From GCA-2861595 sp035525365 (lineage in GTDB: Bacteria > Actinomycetota > Acidimicrobiia > Acidimicrobiales > GCA-2861595), in assembly GCA_035525365.1 (NCBI GenBank), contig DATLEK010000076.1:1-64000 (forward strand): a stretch of 64,000 bases of DNA, given 5' to 3'. Below are positions 8,588 through 16,909 of this stretch, piece by piece. A model generated the notes under the pieces. It saw nothing but the letters and a program-made list of their open reading frames with translations. It was not told where the DNA came from and searched no databases. Made by a program: the position numbers and the translations under genes. The stretch's first letter is position 1. Every line of letters starts with the position of its first letter.

Positions 8588-9724
8588 ATGAGCCACCTGC
8601 TCGTCACCAACGACTTTCCGCCCAAGGTCGGCGGCATCCAGTCGTACCTCTGGGAGTTGTGGCGCCGCCTGCCGCCCGAGAGGGTGACGGTTTTGACCGC
8701 CGCGCATTCGGAGGCCGCTGCGTTCGATTCGGCACAGGCCTTTCGCATCGAGCGCACGTCGACCCCGGTGTTGTTGCCGACGCCCGGCCTCCTTCGCCGC
8801 GTGCGCCGGCTGGCCAAGGAGGTCGACGCCGGCATCGTCCTCGTCGACCCGGCCCTGCCCCTCGGGCTGATCGGGCCGAGGTTGGGCCGTCCCTACGGCC
8901 TCATCCTCCACGGCGCCGAGGTGACCTTCCCCGCCAGGTTGCCCGTTGCCCGGTCCGTTCTGGCGTCGGTGGTGGGCGGCGCGACCCACATCGTCTCCGC
9001 CGGCGGCTACGCCCGGGCCGAAGCGGAACGGGCTGCGGGATCGAGAACGCCACCGACGACCGTGGTCCCGCCGGCGGTCGACACCGATCGCTTCCGCCCA
9101 CTGGAGCTGGACGAGCAGGCCAAGGTGCGAGCCCAGCTCGGTCTTCCGACGGACGGGCCACTGGTCGTCGGTCTCACCCGCCTCGTGCCCCGCAAGGGCA
9201 TGGACGTGCTCATCGAGGCTGCTGCCCGGCTGGCGCCGGCGCACCCGGGTCTCACCGTGGCCGTCGCCGGCGCCGGGCGCGACCGCTCCCGTCTGGAACG
9301 CATAGCGCGCCGGGCCGGAGCGCCGGCGCGGTTCCTCGGGCGAGTGGGGGAGGAGTCACTGCCCGGCGTCTACGGCTGCGGCGACGTCTTCGCCATGCCC
9401 TGCCGGAGCCGTTGGGGAGGCTTGGAGCAGGAGGGCTTCGGCATCGTCTTCCTGGAGGCGGCGGCCTGTGGCGTCCCCCAGGTGGCCGGCGCCAGCGGGG
9501 GAGCGGCTGAGGCGGTGGAGCACGGCGCCACCGGGCTTGTGGTGGAGCGACCGGAGGATGCCGGCGCCGTGGCCGCCGCCATCGACAAGCTGTTGCGCGA
9601 CCCGCAGCGTCGAGCGGCCATGGGCCTTGCCTCCCGGCGCCGGGCCGTGGAGCAGTTCTCCGCCGACGTGCTGGCGGCCCGCCTCGACGAGGCCCTACTG
9701 GAGGCGGAGGCCGGGGGATCATGA
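8588..9724 (+). CDS. GT4 glycosyltransferase, PimB-like (phosphatidylinositol mannoside pathway)
   Basis: The 378-aa protein has the GT-B two-domain layout: NDFPPKVGGIQSYLWEL at the N-terminus, LVPRKGMDVLIEA at the start of the second domain and EQEGFGIVFLEAAACG near residue 280, the E-X7-E nucleotide-sugar motif of GT4 enzymes. The opening and the RWGGLEQEGFG stretch resemble the GDP-mannose-dependent PimB' mannosyltransferase of Actinobacteria, which works on the inner face of the cytoplasmic membrane. The exact acceptor is inferred. It overlaps the next membrane-protein gene by 4 bases. Confidence 0.85.
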   Translation: MSHLLVTNDFPPKVGGIQSYLWELWRRLPPERVTVLTAAHSEAAAFDSAQAFRIERTSTPVLLPTPGLLRRVRRLAKEVDAGIVLVDPALPLGLIGPRLGRPYGLILHGAEVTFPARLPVARSVLASVVGGATHIVSAGGYARAEAERAAGSRTPPTTVVPPAVDTDRFRPLELDEQAKVRAQLGLPTDGPLVVGLTRLVPRKGMDVLIEAAARLAPAHPGLTVAVAGAGRDRSRLERIARRAGAPARFLGRVGEESLPGVYGCGDVFAMPCRSRWGGLEQEGFGIVFLEAAACGVPQVAGASGGAAEAVEHGATGLVVERPEDAGAVAAAIDKLLRDPQRRAAMGLASRRRAVEQFSADVLAARLDEALLEAEAGGS

Positions 9725-10287
9725 CGGCACCGGAGTCGCCCCCGCCACCGGCCGCGTCGCCGGCCGCGTCGGGCCGGTCCGCACCAGGAACAGCCTTGCG
9801 GTCCGGCCGGCGCATCGTCCAGGGATCCTGGGCCGGCACCCTCGTCTTCGCCGCCAGCTCCGGCCTGGCCACAGTGGCGTCCTCCACCGACCTGATCGCC
9901 CTCATCGTCGCCCTGGGGATGTTCGTCGGCGGCATAGCCGGCTTCACTGCGGCCTTCGTCCTCGCCGTACGGCGCAGCCGCACGGAGGAGATCGTGGTGC
10001 CTTCGCTGTTCTTCCTGCAGGGATCCGCGCCGACGCCGGTGAAACGCCTGCTCCTAGGGTCGCTGGCCGCCGAGGTGGTCGTCGCCTTCGTCACCGCCGG
10101 CATCCGGCCCAACACCAGCCTCGCCTTCGGCATCCTGGCCCCGATGTACGGGCTCGGCCTCATCGGCCTCTGGGCCGCCCGCCACGGCACCTTCCCGCGC
10201 CGCCCGCCACCCGCTGACGGTCGGAGGAGGGCTCCGTCGAGACCCGGCACAGGGCCGGGCTACCATCGTCCATCGGAATCGGACTGA
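9721..10287 (+). CDS. Membrane protein of unknown function coupled to the mannosyltransferase
   Basis: The 188-aa product has a Pro/Ala-rich N-terminus, then four hydrophobic segments (about residues 38-57, 60-82, 112-128 and 135-155) and a basic, Pro-rich disordered tail. Its ATG overlaps the stop of the PimB-like gene as ATGA. No motif is recognised. The tight coupling suggests a role in envelope lipid glycosylation, but this is guilt by association only. Confidence 0.65.
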   Translation: MTAPESPPPPAASPAASGRSAPGTALRSGRRIVQGSWAGTLVFAASSGLATVASSTDLIALIVALGMFVGGIAGFTAAFVLAVRRSRTEEIVVPSLFFLQGSAPTPVKRLLLGSLAAEVVVAFVTAGIRPNTSLAFGILAPMYGLGLIGLWAARHGTFPRRPPPADGRRRAPSRPGTGPGYHRPSESD

Positions 10288-10303
10288 TCCCACGGAGGTG
10301 ACG

Positions 10304-11413
10304 TTGGACACGCTCACCAAGGACACGATCCGCGCCCTGGCAGCTCATCGCAGCCAGGCCGCGCCCGTCGTGTCGCTCTACCTCGATGTCGACGGCAGCC
10401 GCTTCGTGCGGGCCAAGGACTACGAGTTGCACCTCGACTCGCTGGCCCGAACCGCCATCGATGAGCACGGCTCGGCGGTGGAGGCTGATGTGGCGCGCAT
10501 CGTAAGCCATGTCAAGGCCGGCATCGACCGCTCCCGCACCCGCGGTCTCGCCCTTTTCTCCTGCCAGCCCGACGGGTTCTGGGAGGTGGTGGAGCTGGCG
10601 GTGCCGGTCCGCAACCAGGTGGTGGTCAACTCCTCACCGCACATCCGCCAGCTGGAAGCGGTGGTGGACAACAACGAGCGCTTCGGGGTCCTGCTGGTCG
10701 ACAAGCAGCGGGCGCGGATGTTCCTGTTCGGGCTGGGAGAGCTGATTGACCGGACCGAGCTGTTCGACCAGCTGCCCCGCCACGAGGACGACCGGGGCGA
10801 CTGGGACAAGGACCACGTACGGGACCACAGCGCCGAGGTGGCCCACCACCATCTCAAGCGGGCGGCCCAGGTGGCCTTTCAGGTGTTCCAGACCCAGGGC
10901 TTCAACCATCTGATCCTGGGCGCCCCCGAGGAGATCTGCAACGAGCTGGAGCGGGTGCTGCACTCCTACCTCAGGGACCGCATCGCGGCGCGGATCAGCG
11001 TGCCGGTCAACGCCACCGAGTCAGTGATCTGCCAGGCCGCGCTGGCCGTGGAGGCCGATGTCGAGCGGACCAAGGAGATGGCGCTGGTCAATCGCCTCCG
11101 TGATGCCGTGGGCGCCGGCAACGGCGGGGTGGCAGGAGTGGACAAGGTGCTGGGCGCTCTGGTGGAGCGCAGGGTGGAGACCCTGCTGGTTTCCGACGGC
11201 TACGAGTCGCCCGGGTGGAGATGTGAGTCGTGCCGTCACATAGCCGTTCGGGGGCCGGCCTGCCCGGTGTGCTCGGCGCCGATGCACCAGGTGGACGACG
11301 TGGTCGAGGAGGCCATCGAGGACGCCCTCGGACAGTCGTGCCGCGTGGAGGTCGTGGTGGACAACGCCGACCTCGACGTGCTGGGACGCATCGGCGCCCT
11401 CCTTCGCTTCTGA
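10304..11413 (+). CDS. Bacterial eRF1-like (baeRF/Vms1-type) protein
   Basis: The roughly 370-aa protein begins with SQAAPVVSLYLDVDG, typical of bacterial proteins related to the archaeo-eukaryotic release factor eRF1. It has a middle domain with FNHLILGAP and a C-terminal L7Ae-like domain in which a zinc ribbon is inserted (CESC and CPVC at about residues 306-325). Related proteins act on ribosomes, but bacterial members are poorly characterised. A GGAGGTGA ribosome-binding site sits two bases before the TTG at 10304, so I prefer that start; a GTG at 10298 would lie inside the ribosome-binding site. Confidence 0.75.
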   Translation: MDTLTKDTIRALAAHRSQAAPVVSLYLDVDGSRFVRAKDYELHLDSLARTAIDEHGSAVEADVARIVSHVKAGIDRSRTRGLALFSCQPDGFWEVVELAVPVRNQVVVNSSPHIRQLEAVVDNNERFGVLLVDKQRARMFLFGLGELIDRTELFDQLPRHEDDRGDWDKDHVRDHSAEVAHHHLKRAAQVAFQVFQTQGFNHLILGAPEEICNELERVLHSYLRDRIAARISVPVNATESVICQAALAVEADVERTKEMALVNRLRDAVGAGNGGVAGVDKVLGALVERRVETLLVSDGYESPGWRCESCRHIAVRGPACPVCSAPMHQVDDVVEEAIEDALGQSCRVEVVVDNADLDVLGRIGALLRF

Positions 11414-11428
11414 GTGGTCCGATCGGGA

Positions 11429-12373
11429 ATGGCCCGATCGGGGTCCATCGGCATCGATGTCGGCGGCACCAAGTGCCTGGGGGTCGCCATCGACGAGTCG
11501 GGGTCGGTGGTGGCCGAGCACCGGGTGGCGACACCCGAGGGCGGCGAGGCGGTCCTGGAGGCCGTCGCCGGAGTAGCGAGGGCGCTGGGGTGTGGGACCG
11601 ACGTTCCCATCGGGGTGGGCATGCCGGGGCTGGTGACGGCCGATGGAGTGCTCGCCTTCGCCGCCAACCTGGCGGGTGTGGCGGACCTGCCGGTGCGGGC
11701 GCTCCTGGAGGAGCACCTCGGCGGCGTGCGGGTCACCGTCGACAACGATGCCAACTGCGCGGCCTGGGCTGAGCACCGGCTGGGGGCGGCCCGGGGCTAC
11801 GACGATGTCGTGATGGCGACCCTCGGGACCGGCATCGGCGGCGGCATCGTCGTGGGCGGCCGGCTGGTGCGGGGTGCTCACGGCTTCGGAGGCGAGATGG
11901 GCCACATGGTGGTGGACCCGGCGGGACCGGAGTGCCCCTGCGGCAACCGCGGTTGTTGGGAGCGGTTCGCCTCCGGCGACGCCTTTGGACGGATGGGACG
12001 GGAGGCGGCCGTGGGCGGACGTGCCCCCCACCTGGTCGAGCTGGCCGGCGGGGACCCACACGCCGTCCAGGGTCACCACGTGGGCCTGGCCGCGGCCGGC
12101 GGCGACGAGGTTTCGCTCGAGCTGGTGGGCCGCTTCGCCTGGTGGTTGGCACTGGGGCTGGCCAACCTGGCCAACCTCCTCGATCCTGAACGCTTCGTCA
12201 TCGGCGGCGGCGTGGTGGAGATGGGCGACCTGCTGCTGGTGCCGGCCAGGAGCGCCTTCGGCCGGCTCCTGCAGGGAGCGGGCCACCGGCCTGAGGTCCC
12301 GATCGTCGCCGCCGTCATGGGGGAGCATGCCGGCGCCGTCGGGGCCGCCCTCCTCGGAGCGGCCGCCCGTTGA
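11429..12373 (+). CDS. ROK-family sugar kinase (glucokinase-like)
   Basis: The protein starts MARSGSIGIDVGGTKCLGVA, the ATP phosphate-1 motif of ROK kinases. It continues with VDNDANCAAWAEH (catalytic Asp region), LGTGIGGGIV and ECPCGNRGCWE, the ROK zinc motif with its three cysteines. At about 314 aa it is full length. Glucose phosphorylation is the most likely activity, though N-acetylhexosamines are possible. A GTG at 11414 would add five residues. Its stop TGA overlaps the TTG of the next gene. Confidence 0.88.
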   Translation: MARSGSIGIDVGGTKCLGVAIDESGSVVAEHRVATPEGGEAVLEAVAGVARALGCGTDVPIGVGMPGLVTADGVLAFAANLAGVADLPVRALLEEHLGGVRVTVDNDANCAAWAEHRLGAARGYDDVVMATLGTGIGGGIVVGGRLVRGAHGFGGEMGHMVVDPAGPECPCGNRGCWERFASGDAFGRMGREAAVGGRAPHLVELAGGDPHAVQGHHVGLAAAGGDEVSLELVGRFAWWLALGLANLANLLDPERFVIGGGVVEMGDLLLVPARSAFGRLLQGAGHRPEVPIVAAVMGEHAGAVGAALLGAAAR

Positions 12374-13101
12374 AGATCGGCATCACCCTGCCCCAGTTCA
12401 GGGATGACGCCGAGCCCGCCTTGGAGGCCGCCGTTCTGGCGCAAAGTGCGGGACTGGACGGGGTCTTCGTGTTCGACCACCTGTGGCCGATAGGGCGCCC
12501 GGACCGCCCTGCCCTCCACGGCCCCACCCTGCTCGGTGCCATCGCCGCAGCAACCTCGAAGGTGGCCGTGGGCACCCTCGTGGCCCGGGTGGGACTGGTG
12601 CCCGATGCCGTGCTCGTCCACCAGTTCGCCACCGTCCGGCGCATCGCCGGCCCCCGCCTGATCGCCGGCCTCGGCATCGGCGATCACCTGAGCCGGCCCG
12701 AGAACGAGGCTTACGGCGTCCCCTTGCGTCCTGTAGCTGAGCGACGGGCACAGATGGCGAGCGTCTGTCGCAGCCTGCGCGGCCTCGGCGTCACCGTGTG
12801 GGTGGGAGGCCGGGCGCCGGCCACCCGCGCCATCGGCCGCACCGAGGCCGGCGCCGTGAACCTCTGGCAGGCGACGCCGGATGAAGTGGCGGCCGAGGTC
12901 AGCCGTGGCGACGCCGAGGTCACGTGGGGAGGCCAGGTGGACCTTTCCCCCGGTTCCGGTTCCGGCTCGGGCTCGGGCGTGACCACACTGTTGAGCGAGC
13001 TGGCCGGAGCGGGCGCCGCCTGGGCCGTGGTCGCCCCGGTCGGGGTGTCGTGGCCGGCGGCGATCGAAGCCCTCGGCGCCGCCGCGGCCGTCGGTTCGTA
13101 G
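12370..13101 (+). CDS. Short LLM-class F420/FMN-dependent oxidoreductase
   Basis: The 243-aa protein begins MKIGITLPQF, the first beta strand of the luciferase-like monooxygenase fold, and has GVFVFDHLWP, VAVGTLVARVG and GPRLIAGLGIGDH in the expected order. Such enzymes in Actinobacteria usually use F420 or FMN. It is about 50-70 residues shorter than typical members, and the region before the last helices contains a Ser-Gly repeat (SGSGSGSG) encoded by near-identical triplets, suggesting a deletion or repeat expansion there. The TTG start overlaps the kinase stop. Confidence 0.75.
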   Translation: MKIGITLPQFRDDAEPALEAAVLAQSAGLDGVFVFDHLWPIGRPDRPALHGPTLLGAIAAATSKVAVGTLVARVGLVPDAVLVHQFATVRRIAGPRLIAGLGIGDHLSRPENEAYGVPLRPVAERRAQMASVCRSLRGLGVTVWVGGRAPATRAIGRTEAGAVNLWQATPDEVAAEVSRGDAEVTWGGQVDLSPGSGSGSGSGVTTLLSELAGAGAAWAVVAPVGVSWPAAIEALGAAAAVGS

Positions 13102-13111
13102 ACTGCCCGGA

Positions 13112-14284
13112 ATGGAGTTCCGCCGGATCGGGGGCCTGCCCCCCTACGTCTTCACGATCATCAACGATCTGAAGACCGAGGCCCGCCGGACCGGCGACGA
13201 CGTCATCGACCTCGGGTTCGGGAACCCCGACATCCCCTCGCCCGACGTGGCCGTCGAGAAGCTGATCGAGTCGGCTCGCAACCCGCGCAACCACCGGTAC
13301 TCGTCGTCCAAGGGCATCCCCAAGCTGCGCCGGGCCGTGGCAGACCTCTACCTGCGTCGCTTCGGCGTGGAGCTGGATCCCGACCAGGAGGTGGTCACCA
13401 CCATCGGCGCCAAGGAGGGGCTGTCGCACCTCATGTGGGTGCTGCTCGGTCCCGGCGACTCGGCGTTCGTGCCCACGCCGTCGTACCCCATCCACGTCTA
13501 CGCCCCGCTGTTCGCCGGCGCCGAGGTGCAACAGATCCGCGTCGGCCCCGACGAGGACTACTTCGCCAACCTGCTGGAGGCGTGGGAGACCCAGTGGCCC
13601 AAGCCCCGGGTGATCGTGCTGTCCTTCCCCCACAACCCCACCACCACCTGTGTGGACCTGGCATGGATGACCCGCATCGTCGAGTTCGCCCGGGAGCACG
13701 AGGTCGTTCTCGTGCACGACTTCGCCTACTCCGACACCGCCTTCGACGGCTACCAGCCGCCTTCGATACTTCAGGTTCCAGGCGCCAAGGACGTGGCCGT
13801 GGAGCTGTACACCCTCACCAAGTCCTTCTCCATGGCCGGCTGGCGGCTCGGCTTCATGGTCGGCAACGCCGCGGTGGTGCAGGCTCTCACCAAGCTCAAG
13901 AGCTACCTGGACTACGGCACGTTCCAGCCCATCCAGATCGCCGGCATCGTGGCCATGAACGAGGCGCCCGACTACCCGAAGGTGGTCAACGAGATCTACC
14001 AGAGCCGGCGTGATGTCCTCGTGGACGGGCTCAACCGCATCGGCTGGCACATCGACAAGCCCAAGGCCACCATGTTCGTGTGGGCGCCCATCCCCGAGCC
14101 CTACCAGGAGCTGGGCAGTTTGGAGTTCGCCAAGCTGCTGGTGCGGGACGGCAAGGTGGCCACCTCTCCGGGAATGGGCTTCGGGCCGGGCGGCGAGGGC
14201 TACGTGCGCTTCGCCCTGATCGAGAACGAGCAACGCATCGGCCAGGCCGTGCGTACCCTGCGCCGCGCCCTGCCCAAGCTGTAG
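13112..14284 (+). CDS. Class I/II PLP aminotransferase (AlaC-like)
   Basis: The 390-aa enzyme has DLGFGNPDIPSP near its start, FPHNPTTTC with the substrate-binding Asn, HDFAYSD (PLP ring contact) and LTKSFSMAGWRLGF with the Schiff-base Lys. This profile resembles glutamate-pyruvate transaminase AlaC and the wider aspartate-aminotransferase family. A role in alanine or branched amino acid synthesis is likely. The gene starts 10 bases after the oxidoreductase stop. Confidence 0.88.
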   Translation: MEFRRIGGLPPYVFTIINDLKTEARRTGDDVIDLGFGNPDIPSPDVAVEKLIESARNPRNHRYSSSKGIPKLRRAVADLYLRRFGVELDPDQEVVTTIGAKEGLSHLMWVLLGPGDSAFVPTPSYPIHVYAPLFAGAEVQQIRVGPDEDYFANLLEAWETQWPKPRVIVLSFPHNPTTTCVDLAWMTRIVEFAREHEVVLVHDFAYSDTAFDGYQPPSILQVPGAKDVAVELYTLTKSFSMAGWRLGFMVGNAAVVQALTKLKSYLDYGTFQPIQIAGIVAMNEAPDYPKVVNEIYQSRRDVLVDGLNRIGWHIDKPKATMFVWAPIPEPYQELGSLEFAKLLVRDGKVATSPGMGFGPGGEGYVRFALIENEQRIGQAVRTLRRALPKL

Positions 14285-14290
14285 TCGGAC

Positions 14291-14306
14291 TTTCGTCCGG
14301 ACGAAA
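14291..14306. promoter_or_regulatory. Perfect 16-bp palindrome between aminotransferase and ACT gene
   Basis: TTTCGTCCGGACGAAA reads identically on both strands with no loop. It lies 6 bases after the aminotransferase stop and 35 bases before the ACT-protein start. A loop-free dyad fits a dimeric repressor site better than a transcription terminator. Confidence 0.45.
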
Positions 14307-14341
14307 CGTCTGGTTCATGTCGCTGTCGTAGCGTTGGTCGC

Positions 14342-15004
14342 ATGACGACCTACGTGGTGCGCGTCTGGGTGCCCGACCGTCCCGGAGCCCTGGGCGCGGT
14401 GGCCAGCCGTATCGGCGCCGTGCGGGGCGACCTCGTCGGGATCGACATTCTCGAGCGCGGAGGTGGCCGCGCCATCGACGAGCTGGTGGTCGAGCTCCCT
14501 TCGGACGACCTCGTTCCGCTGCTGGTGGCTGAGATGGGCCAGGTGGACGGCGTCGACGTGGAGGACGTACGTCCCGCTCCAGGGTTCGGCCACGACCCCC
14601 GGCTGGATGCCCTGGAGACGGCGGCCGTCCTCGTCGAGCAGGCCTCCGAGGAGGCACTGTTCTCGGTGTTGGTGGAGCGGGCCCAGGCCGACTTCGAGGC
14701 CGATTGGGCCGTGGTGGTGGATCTCGCTTCCGCGGAATCCGTGGCTACCGCCGGCCCGGCACCCACGCCGAGGTGGCTGGAGGCGTTCCTCGAGGGCGCC
14801 GGCTCCTCAGCCGTGCTGTCCACCGGCAACGGCGGCCCCGACGACATGGCCTGGGCCAACCTCACCCCCGGCAGGCTCAGCGTGGTGCTCGGCCGCCTCG
14901 GCAGGCCGCTGCGGGCCCGCGAACGCCACCAGCTCGTCGCCCTGGCCCGAATCGCCGAGTCCCGCCGGCGGGAGCTGGCGGCGAGGTCGGGCGCCCGCCT
15001 CTAG
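14342..15004 (+). CDS. ACT-domain protein
   Basis: The first 75 residues (MTTYVVRVWVPDRPGALGAVASRIG, then VGIDILERGGGRAIDELVVEL) form an ACT domain, a small-molecule-binding fold usually specific for amino acids. The remaining 145 residues are helical and have no motif I recognise. It is probably a ligand-sensing protein rather than an enzyme. It follows the aminotransferase and converges on the short FtsH-like gene. Confidence 0.75.
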   Translation: MTTYVVRVWVPDRPGALGAVASRIGAVRGDLVGIDILERGGGRAIDELVVELPSDDLVPLLVAEMGQVDGVDVEDVRPAPGFGHDPRLDALETAAVLVEQASEEALFSVLVERAQADFEADWAVVVDLASAESVATAGPAPTPRWLEAFLEGAGSSAVLSTGNGGPDDMAWANLTPGRLSVVLGRLGRPLRARERHQLVALARIAESRRRELAARSGARL

Positions 15005-15024
15005 ACCCCGAACCACCTGCGTTT

Positions 15025-15063
15025 CGAGTACATAGCGGGCCGAAACCGCCCGCTATGTACTCG
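15025..15063. terminator. Long perfect hairpin between convergent genes
   Basis: The arm CGAGTACATAGCGGGC (15025-15040) is repeated in exact inverted form at 15048-15063 around a 7-base loop. It lies between the ends of two convergent genes and would stop transcription from both sides. There is no T-tract. The 16-bp arms are AT-richer than their surroundings, so it may also be a dispersed genomic repeat. Confidence 0.6.
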
Positions 15064-15073
15064 CAACTGCGGA

Positions 15074-16666
15074 CTAGCTGGCGCGGATCTGGTGGATCGA
15101 GGCCAGCTGTTCTTCGTCGGGGTCGACGCCGGCCACCTGGGCCAGTTGGCCGACGGTGAGCGTCTCGTACTGGGCCAGTGCGTTGGCCACGTCGAGGAAG
15201 GCGTTCTGGTGGTCGGCGAGGATCGACATGGCGGCCTGCTCGGCCTTGGCCACCAGCTCCCGGACCTCCTGGCCGCCGGCGCTGCCCTCGACGTAGGCGA
15301 CCCCCTCCCGGCGGGTGGCGGCAAGCTCGAAGCGCCCTGTCATGGCCGAGTGCTCGACCATGCGGCGAGCGAGACCAGCGGCGTGGGAGAGGTCGTCCTC
15401 GGCCCGGGTGCTGGGCTCGCCGAAGGTGTTGATCTCCGCCGCCCGCCCTCCCAGGAGCACGATGAGATGGGCCATCAGCTCCCGCTTGGTGAGCACGCCG
15501 TCGGCCGGCGCCATCCAGATGGACTTGTCGAACGCACCCGAGCGGTTGATGATCGAGATGCGGGCCGGCGGGCGCATCCCCTTCACCAGAAGCGACAGCA
15601 TGGCGTGGCCGGCCTCGTGGACGGCGACCAGCTCGCGCTCCTCGTCGCTCATCAACCTGGAGTTGCGCAGACCGGCGAGTACGCGGTCAGCGGCCTCGTC
15701 CACGTCGGCCTGGGAGATGTGGTCCTGGCGCCGGCGGGCGGCCAGCAGGGACGCCTCGTTCACGATGTTGGCCAGCTCGGCCGGGCTGAGGCCGGGGGTG
15801 CTCTCGGCCAGGTCGGCCCAGTCGACGTCCTGAGAGAAGGGGCGCTTGGCCGCGTGCAGCATGAGGATATGCTCCCGGCCGACCAGGTCGGGGCGGTCGA
15901 CCTGGATTCGGCGGTCGAAGCGGCCGGGTCGCAGGAGGGCGGGGTCGATCAGCTCGATGCGGTTGGTGGCGCCGAGGAGGAGGACGCCGGCGGCGGCAGC
16001 GAACCCGTCCAGCTCGACGAGGAGCTGGTTGAGGGTGTGGTCGAACTCCCGGGCGCCGCCGGCGTCGCCGTTGCGGGCCCGCCCGATGGCGTCCAGCTCG
16101 TCGATGAACACGATGGACGGGGCGTGCTTCTTGGCCTCGACGAACAGCTCCCGCACGCGGGAGGCGCCGATGCCGACGTACTTCTCCACGAAGCTGGCCG
16201 CCGACACGTAGAAGAAGGGACGGCCGGTCTCGCCGGCCAGGGCCCGGGCCAGCAGCGTCTTGCCGCAGCCAGGAAGGCCGTGGAGAAGGATGCCGCGGGG
16301 CAGCTCGGCACCCAGGGCACGGAAGCGCTCGGGGTAGGTGAGGTAGTCGGCCACCTCGTGCAGCTCGGCGATGGCGTCCTCCAGGCCGGCCACGTCGGCG
16401 AAGGTGACGCGGGGCTGCTCGGCGGCCACGCCGATCTTGGGGCGGGGCGAGATGCCGTCCGGCGTGGAGGCGTTCTCGCTGTCGGGACCGGCGTTGGGAT
16501 CGTTGGGGTCGTAGGCCGGCGGCGGATCATGGCGCGCCGCGGCGGCAAAGCTCTTCGAGTCACGGTTGGGGGCGGTAAGGCGGTACGCCAGCAGCGTCAC
16601 GCCGAAGATCACCGCCACGGCGACGATGAACTGCAGGCTCAGGATGGTCTCGACTACTCCGGGCAC
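15074..16666 (-). CDS. Short FtsH-like AAA membrane protease without extracytoplasmic domain
   Basis: The 530-aa protein has one N-terminal membrane helix (about residues 5-28), a charged linker, an AAA ATPase domain with variant Walker A GLPGCGKT, Walker B IVFIDELDAIG and the second region of homology (ATNRIELIDPALLRPGRFDRR). A peptidase M41 domain follows with HEAGHA zinc ligands and TRAEDDLSHA as the probable third ligand. Normal FtsH has two helices and a periplasmic domain of about 70 residues, both missing here. A true FtsH lies at 34.9-36.7 kb, so this is a divergent paralogue, probably degrading membrane or cytosolic proteins. Confidence 0.85.
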   Translation of the reverse strand: MPGVVETILSLQFIVAVAVIFGVTLLAYRLTAPNRDSKSFAAAARHDPPPAYDPNDPNAGPDSENASTPDGISPRPKIGVAAEQPRVTFADVAGLEDAIAELHEVADYLTYPERFRALGAELPRGILLHGLPGCGKTLLARALAGETGRPFFYVSAASFVEKYVGIGASRVRELFVEAKKHAPSIVFIDELDAIGRARNGDAGGAREFDHTLNQLLVELDGFAAAAGVLLLGATNRIELIDPALLRPGRFDRRIQVDRPDLVGREHILMLHAAKRPFSQDVDWADLAESTPGLSPAELANIVNEASLLAARRRQDHISQADVDEAADRVLAGLRNSRLMSDEERELVAVHEAGHAMLSLLVKGMRPPARISIINRSGAFDKSIWMAPADGVLTKRELMAHLIVLLGGRAAEINTFGEPSTRAEDDLSHAAGLARRMVEHSAMTGRFELAATRREGVAYVEGSAGGQEVRELVAKAEQAAMSILADHQNAFLDVANALAQYETLTVGQLAQVAGVDPDEEQLASIHQIRAS

Positions 16667-16774
16667 GGGGACTCCCCAGGTTCTTATCCGCCCGACGGCC
16701 AGGCGAAAGTCCAGGTCAGCGTAACGAATTGGTGCGAATCGCGCCCATCCGGTCGATTTTCTGTAGTGAAACGC

Positions 16775-16804
16775 TTGACAGCGATGTAACTACACTGCTG
16801 TAAT
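16775..16804 (+). promoter_or_regulatory. Promoter of nrdJ
   Basis: A perfect -35 TTGACA at 16775-16780 is followed, after 18 bases, by TGTAAT at 16799-16804, one mismatch from TATAAT. Transcription would begin near 16811, leaving a leader of about 100 bases before the nrdJ ATG. The leader carries a strong AGGAGG ribosome-binding site at 16895-16900, nine bases before the ATG. Confidence 0.65.
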
Positions 16805-16855
16805 GACCACCGTATCTCGTGGGTGCCTCTTTCACGGCTACCACATCTTGTGGTT
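16789..16855 (+). promoter_or_regulatory. Pair of putative NrdR boxes
   Basis: ACTACACTGCTGTAAT (16789-16804) overlaps the -10 element and ACCACATCTTGTGGTT (16840-16855) lies downstream. Both have the ACNACA-N4-TGTNNT dyad form of boxes bound by NrdR, the ATP/dATP-sensing repressor of ribonucleotide reductase genes. They start 51 bases apart, close to a whole number of helical turns, as expected for cooperative binding. NrdR itself is not in this window. Confidence 0.55.
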
Positions 16856-16909
16856 TGCCAGTAGAGCGCACCACCCCTTAGAACCTATGGAAAGAGGAGG
16901 CTCCGAACT

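Noticed and set aside
12945..12980. Linker fusion in the LLM oxidoreductase
   Set aside because: The Ser-Gly repeat is a simple-sequence expansion inside one frame; no second domain starts after it.
15092..16789. Rightward open frame of 565 codons opposite the short FtsH
   Set aside because: FtsH motifs on the other strand are complete; the frame is a GC shadow.
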